From Parafrankia sp. EUN1f (lineage in GTDB: Bacteria; Actinomycetota; Actinomycetes; Frankiales; Frankiaceae), in assembly GCF_000177675.1 (NCBI RefSeq), contig NZ_ADGX01000004.1, positions 1 through 64,000 of the forward strand: a stretch of 64,000 bases of DNA, in the 5' to 3' direction. The translations under genes and the position numbers were made by a program. Shown piece after piece: positions 62,643 to 64,000 of this stretch (position 1 is the stretch's first letter; every line of letters begins with the position of its first letter). Under the pieces are notes generated by a model. It did no database searches. It was not told where the DNA came from and saw only the letters and a list, made by a program, of their open reading frames with translations.

Positions 62643-62662
62643 GGTGCCAAAGTCCCCTTTTG
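62643..62662 (-). promoter_or_regulatory. stoperator-like site f (repressor leader)
   Basis: On the minus strand CAAAAGGGGACTTTGGCACC, 14 of 20 matches to the consensus, 28 bp upstream of the repressor ATG. It could provide autoregulation. Confidence 0.55.
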
Positions 62663-62762
62663 TGTGCGCCACGTCACACGGTCGTGATCTATACGGGGAG
62701 TGACATGGACCGGTCGCGCCCCCTAAGATCACGTCAGCGGAAGCGCTGACCGGCTCGACGGG

Positions 62763-63764
62763 TCAGGGCCTGGTACGAGGCTTGATCCGGGTCTCAGGCA
62801 GGGGTGGCGCAGGCAGCCACGCTGGGCCGCCTACATAGCCCCTGACCTGCCCAAACCGGTCCGATTGGGCCTGCCACTCCGCGTGAAACGCCACGATCTC
62901 GTCATGACTACGAGCGATGAAGTTCCACCACATGACGATGTCCTCGTTGAAGGGTTCCCCACCGATCAGTACGACCCGTGCCGGGTCGCTGCCGGGGTTG
63001 CCCAATGTCAGGCTCGCCGCACCCGCGGCGAGGTACCCCAGCTCGCCAGCCGCGACCCGCTGTCCACCCGCGCCCGTGCCCGCGTCGGCGCCCGCGGTCA
63101 CCTCGACGTCACCGGTGTCCACCAGGACGCCGTGCTCGTAGCCGGGGCTGACGGGCAACGTCAGCCGGGAATGCGGTGGGAGCACGAGCTCGGCGCCGAG
63201 AAGCGGCGAGAACGTGCGTACCGGTGACCGCTCGCCGGCGAGCTCGCCCAGGAAGACCCGTGCCGTCGCGCCGTCGAGGTCCACGACCGGCGGAACGTGG
63301 TGCTGGAAGTCGCGGGGGGCGTCGCGGTGCGCGTCGGGCAGCGCGACCCAGAGCTGCACCCCGTGCAGGATCGTCGTCCCCGGGGCGGTCACCTCGGAAT
63401 GGCAGATGCCGTGCCCGCCCGTCATCAGGTTCACCTCGCCGGGGCGGACGAACGCGTGGGTCCCCAGGCTGTCGCGGTGCTCCAGGGCTCCGGCGAACAG
63501 CCAGCTCACCGTCTGCAGCCCGGTGTGCGGATGCGGCGGCACATCCATGCCGCCGCCCGCCGAGACGTCATGCGGACCGTAGTGGTCGACAAAGCACCAG
63601 GCGCCGATCATCGAGCGGCTGTGGCGGGGCAGGGTGCGCCGCACCGTCATCGCGTCGGCTCCGCCAAGCGGGACGTCGTGCGGGGAGATGATCTCCACGA
63701 CCTGCCCCGAGTGCTCGTCGGCCCGGCACCGGATCTCGGCGGAAACCGTTTCCACATTGCTCAC
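62763..63764 (-). CDS. pirin-family protein with phage-supplied C-terminus
   Basis: A 333-residue bicupin. N-terminal cupin metal ligands are in PPHPHTGLQTV and GHGICHSEV (His, His, His, Glu). Pirins act as quercetinases or redox-sensing regulators. The segment after the att core (WWNFIARSHDEIVAFHAEW... to PETRIKPRTRP) is encoded by phage DNA and replaces the host version found at 20067-20235. The protein remains full length, so insertion does not inactivate it. The C-terminal part differs at about one third of positions. Confidence 0.92.
   Translation of the reverse strand: MSNVETVSAEIRCRADEHSGQVVEIISPHDVPLGGADAMTVRRTLPRHSRSMIGAWCFVDHYGPHDVSAGGGMDVPPHPHTGLQTVSWLFAGALEHRDSLGTHAFVRPGEVNLMTGGHGICHSEVTAPGTTILHGVQLWVALPDAHRDAPRDFQHHVPPVVDLDGATARVFLGELAGERSPVRTFSPLLGAELVLPPHSRLTLPVSPGYEHGVLVDTGDVEVTAGADAGTGAGGQRVAAGELGYLAAGAASLTLGNPGSDPARVVLIGGEPFNEDIVMWWNFIARSHDEIVAFHAEWQAQSDRFGQVRGYVGGPAWLPAPPLPETRIKPRTRP
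62915..62930. other. attR core
   Basis: CGATGAAGTTCCACCA, identical to 20219-20234, lying in codons for W-W-N-F-I of the pirin gene. Host pirin DNA follows on the right. Confidence 0.85.
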
Positions 63765-63836
63765 AGCGCACCGTCACCCTGGTCGGCCAGCATCTGAACC
63801 GAGCCTTTTCCGTCGTCGGTCACGAGCTGTAGCAAC

Positions 63837-63865
63837 AGTGCCCGACAACCGTGAGATGGAAAAGG
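63837..63865. repeat. dispersed ~29-bp repeat, copy 2
   Basis: Inverted relative to 12681-12710; the core is CCCGACAACC followed by GTGAGATGGAAAAGG. Located about 75 bases upstream of the pirin start. Confidence 0.6.
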
Positions 63866-63938
63866 TTCACTGCACAACCTATTGCGACGATGCCCGTGTT
63901 CCACCAGTTCCGGTGCCGGATCCGAGATCGGAAGGATC

Positions 63939-63976
63939 CTGAGCCCTGAGCCCTGAGCCCTGAGCCCTGAGCCCTG
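63939..63976. repeat. CCCTGAG tandem repeat, about five copies
   Basis: The heptamer CCCTGAG (GCCCTGA) is repeated without interruption at the very end of the window, a likely length-variable locus. Confidence 0.85.
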
Positions 63977-64000
63977 CGCGCGGTCGCCGGCGCCTACTCG

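Larger units (their letters stand above)
20219..62930. mobile_element. complete prophage of a siphovirus integrated in a pirin gene
   Basis: Boundaries are the two copies of the 16-bp att core. Between them lie a tyrosine integrase, repressor, DNA replication and recombination genes, terminase, HK97-type head genes, a full tail module and lysis genes. All main modules look open, so it may be inducible. The GC content is visibly lower than that of the host flanks, and nearly all genes overlap by 1-20 bases. The early region recalls cluster A mycobacteriophages (repressor, nuclease, helicase, endonuclease VII, primase, RNR, ThyX); the head region is HK97-like. Estimated length is about 42.7 kb. 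Confidence 0.93.

Noticed and set aside
1-64000. CRISPR arrays
   Set aside because: No regularly spaced direct repeats with unique spacers were found; the only tandem repeats are gene-internal or simple heptamers.

Overview
The window is high-GC actinobacterial DNA, most likely a Frankia-type chromosome. The evidence is strong G/C bias at third codon positions, a GGDEF-linked kinase/ATPase giant protein, dispersed palindromic repeats around a GGATCC core and WhiB/actinophage gene families. The genus is an inference from gene style, not a database match. About 42.7 kb of it (20219-62930) is one apparently complete integrated siphovirus.

Left host flank (1-20218). A solo TnpB with its right-end hairpin abuts the 3' end of a sugar ABC transporter: two permeases, a lipoprotein binding protein with a LacI-type operator upstream, and a divergent ATPase. 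Next come an XRE regulator divergent from a DHA2-type MFS exporter, a secreted lamin-tail/endonuclease protein, a SAM methyltransferase, a 1706-residue kinase-ATPase-GAF-GGDEF protein, a membrane protein split over two overlapping frames, and a DUF1059 protein. Two stretches are packed with palindromic repeats.

Prophage (20219-62930). The 16-bp core CGATGAAGTTCCACCA is present at both ends and lies inside a pirin gene. The right junction keeps a full-length pirin whose last ~55 codons come from the phage; the displaced host 3' end sits at the left junction beside the tyrosine integrase. From left to right the prophage holds: integrase plus a small ORF (+); a leftward operon with a sliding-clamp-like protein and an HTH/J-domain-like protein; a low-GC hairpin-rich gap and HNH nuclease; terminase small subunit; a leftward HTH pair; tRNA-Phe and a tRNA-like sequence; and a rightward late operon. 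The late operon runs terminase, portal, protease, capsid, a dimethylformamidase-like virion protein, connectors, tail tube, frameshifted tail chaperones, tape measure, pectate-lyase-fold spike, tail proteins, amidase, holin and a secreted NlpC/P60 enzyme. An HTH-TPR regulator and a cluster of tiny paralogous genes follow. A long leftward early operon (62043 down to 49304) then encodes WhiB, zinc proteins, Cas4/RecB nuclease, helicase, endonuclease VII, resolvase, primase, RNA ligase, phosphoesterase, a sigma-like factor, class II ribonucleotide reductase, ThyX and dCMP deaminase.

Control. The gene next to the right att site (62157-62615) resembles the mycobacteriophage L5 immunity repressor. 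Seven related 20-bp sites (consensus CGAAGGTGTACTTTGGTAGC) lie upstream of the early operons, near the integrase, and in the repressor's own upstream region. In the two best copies the site fills the 17-bp spacer and -10 of a promoter, which suggests that one repressor silences both early operons. The early operon's gene order also recalls cluster A mycobacteriophages, while the head genes are HK97-like, so the phage looks mosaic.

Right flank (62931-64000) holds the 5' part of the pirin gene, a copy of a ~29-bp dispersed repeat and a CCCTGAG tandem repeat.
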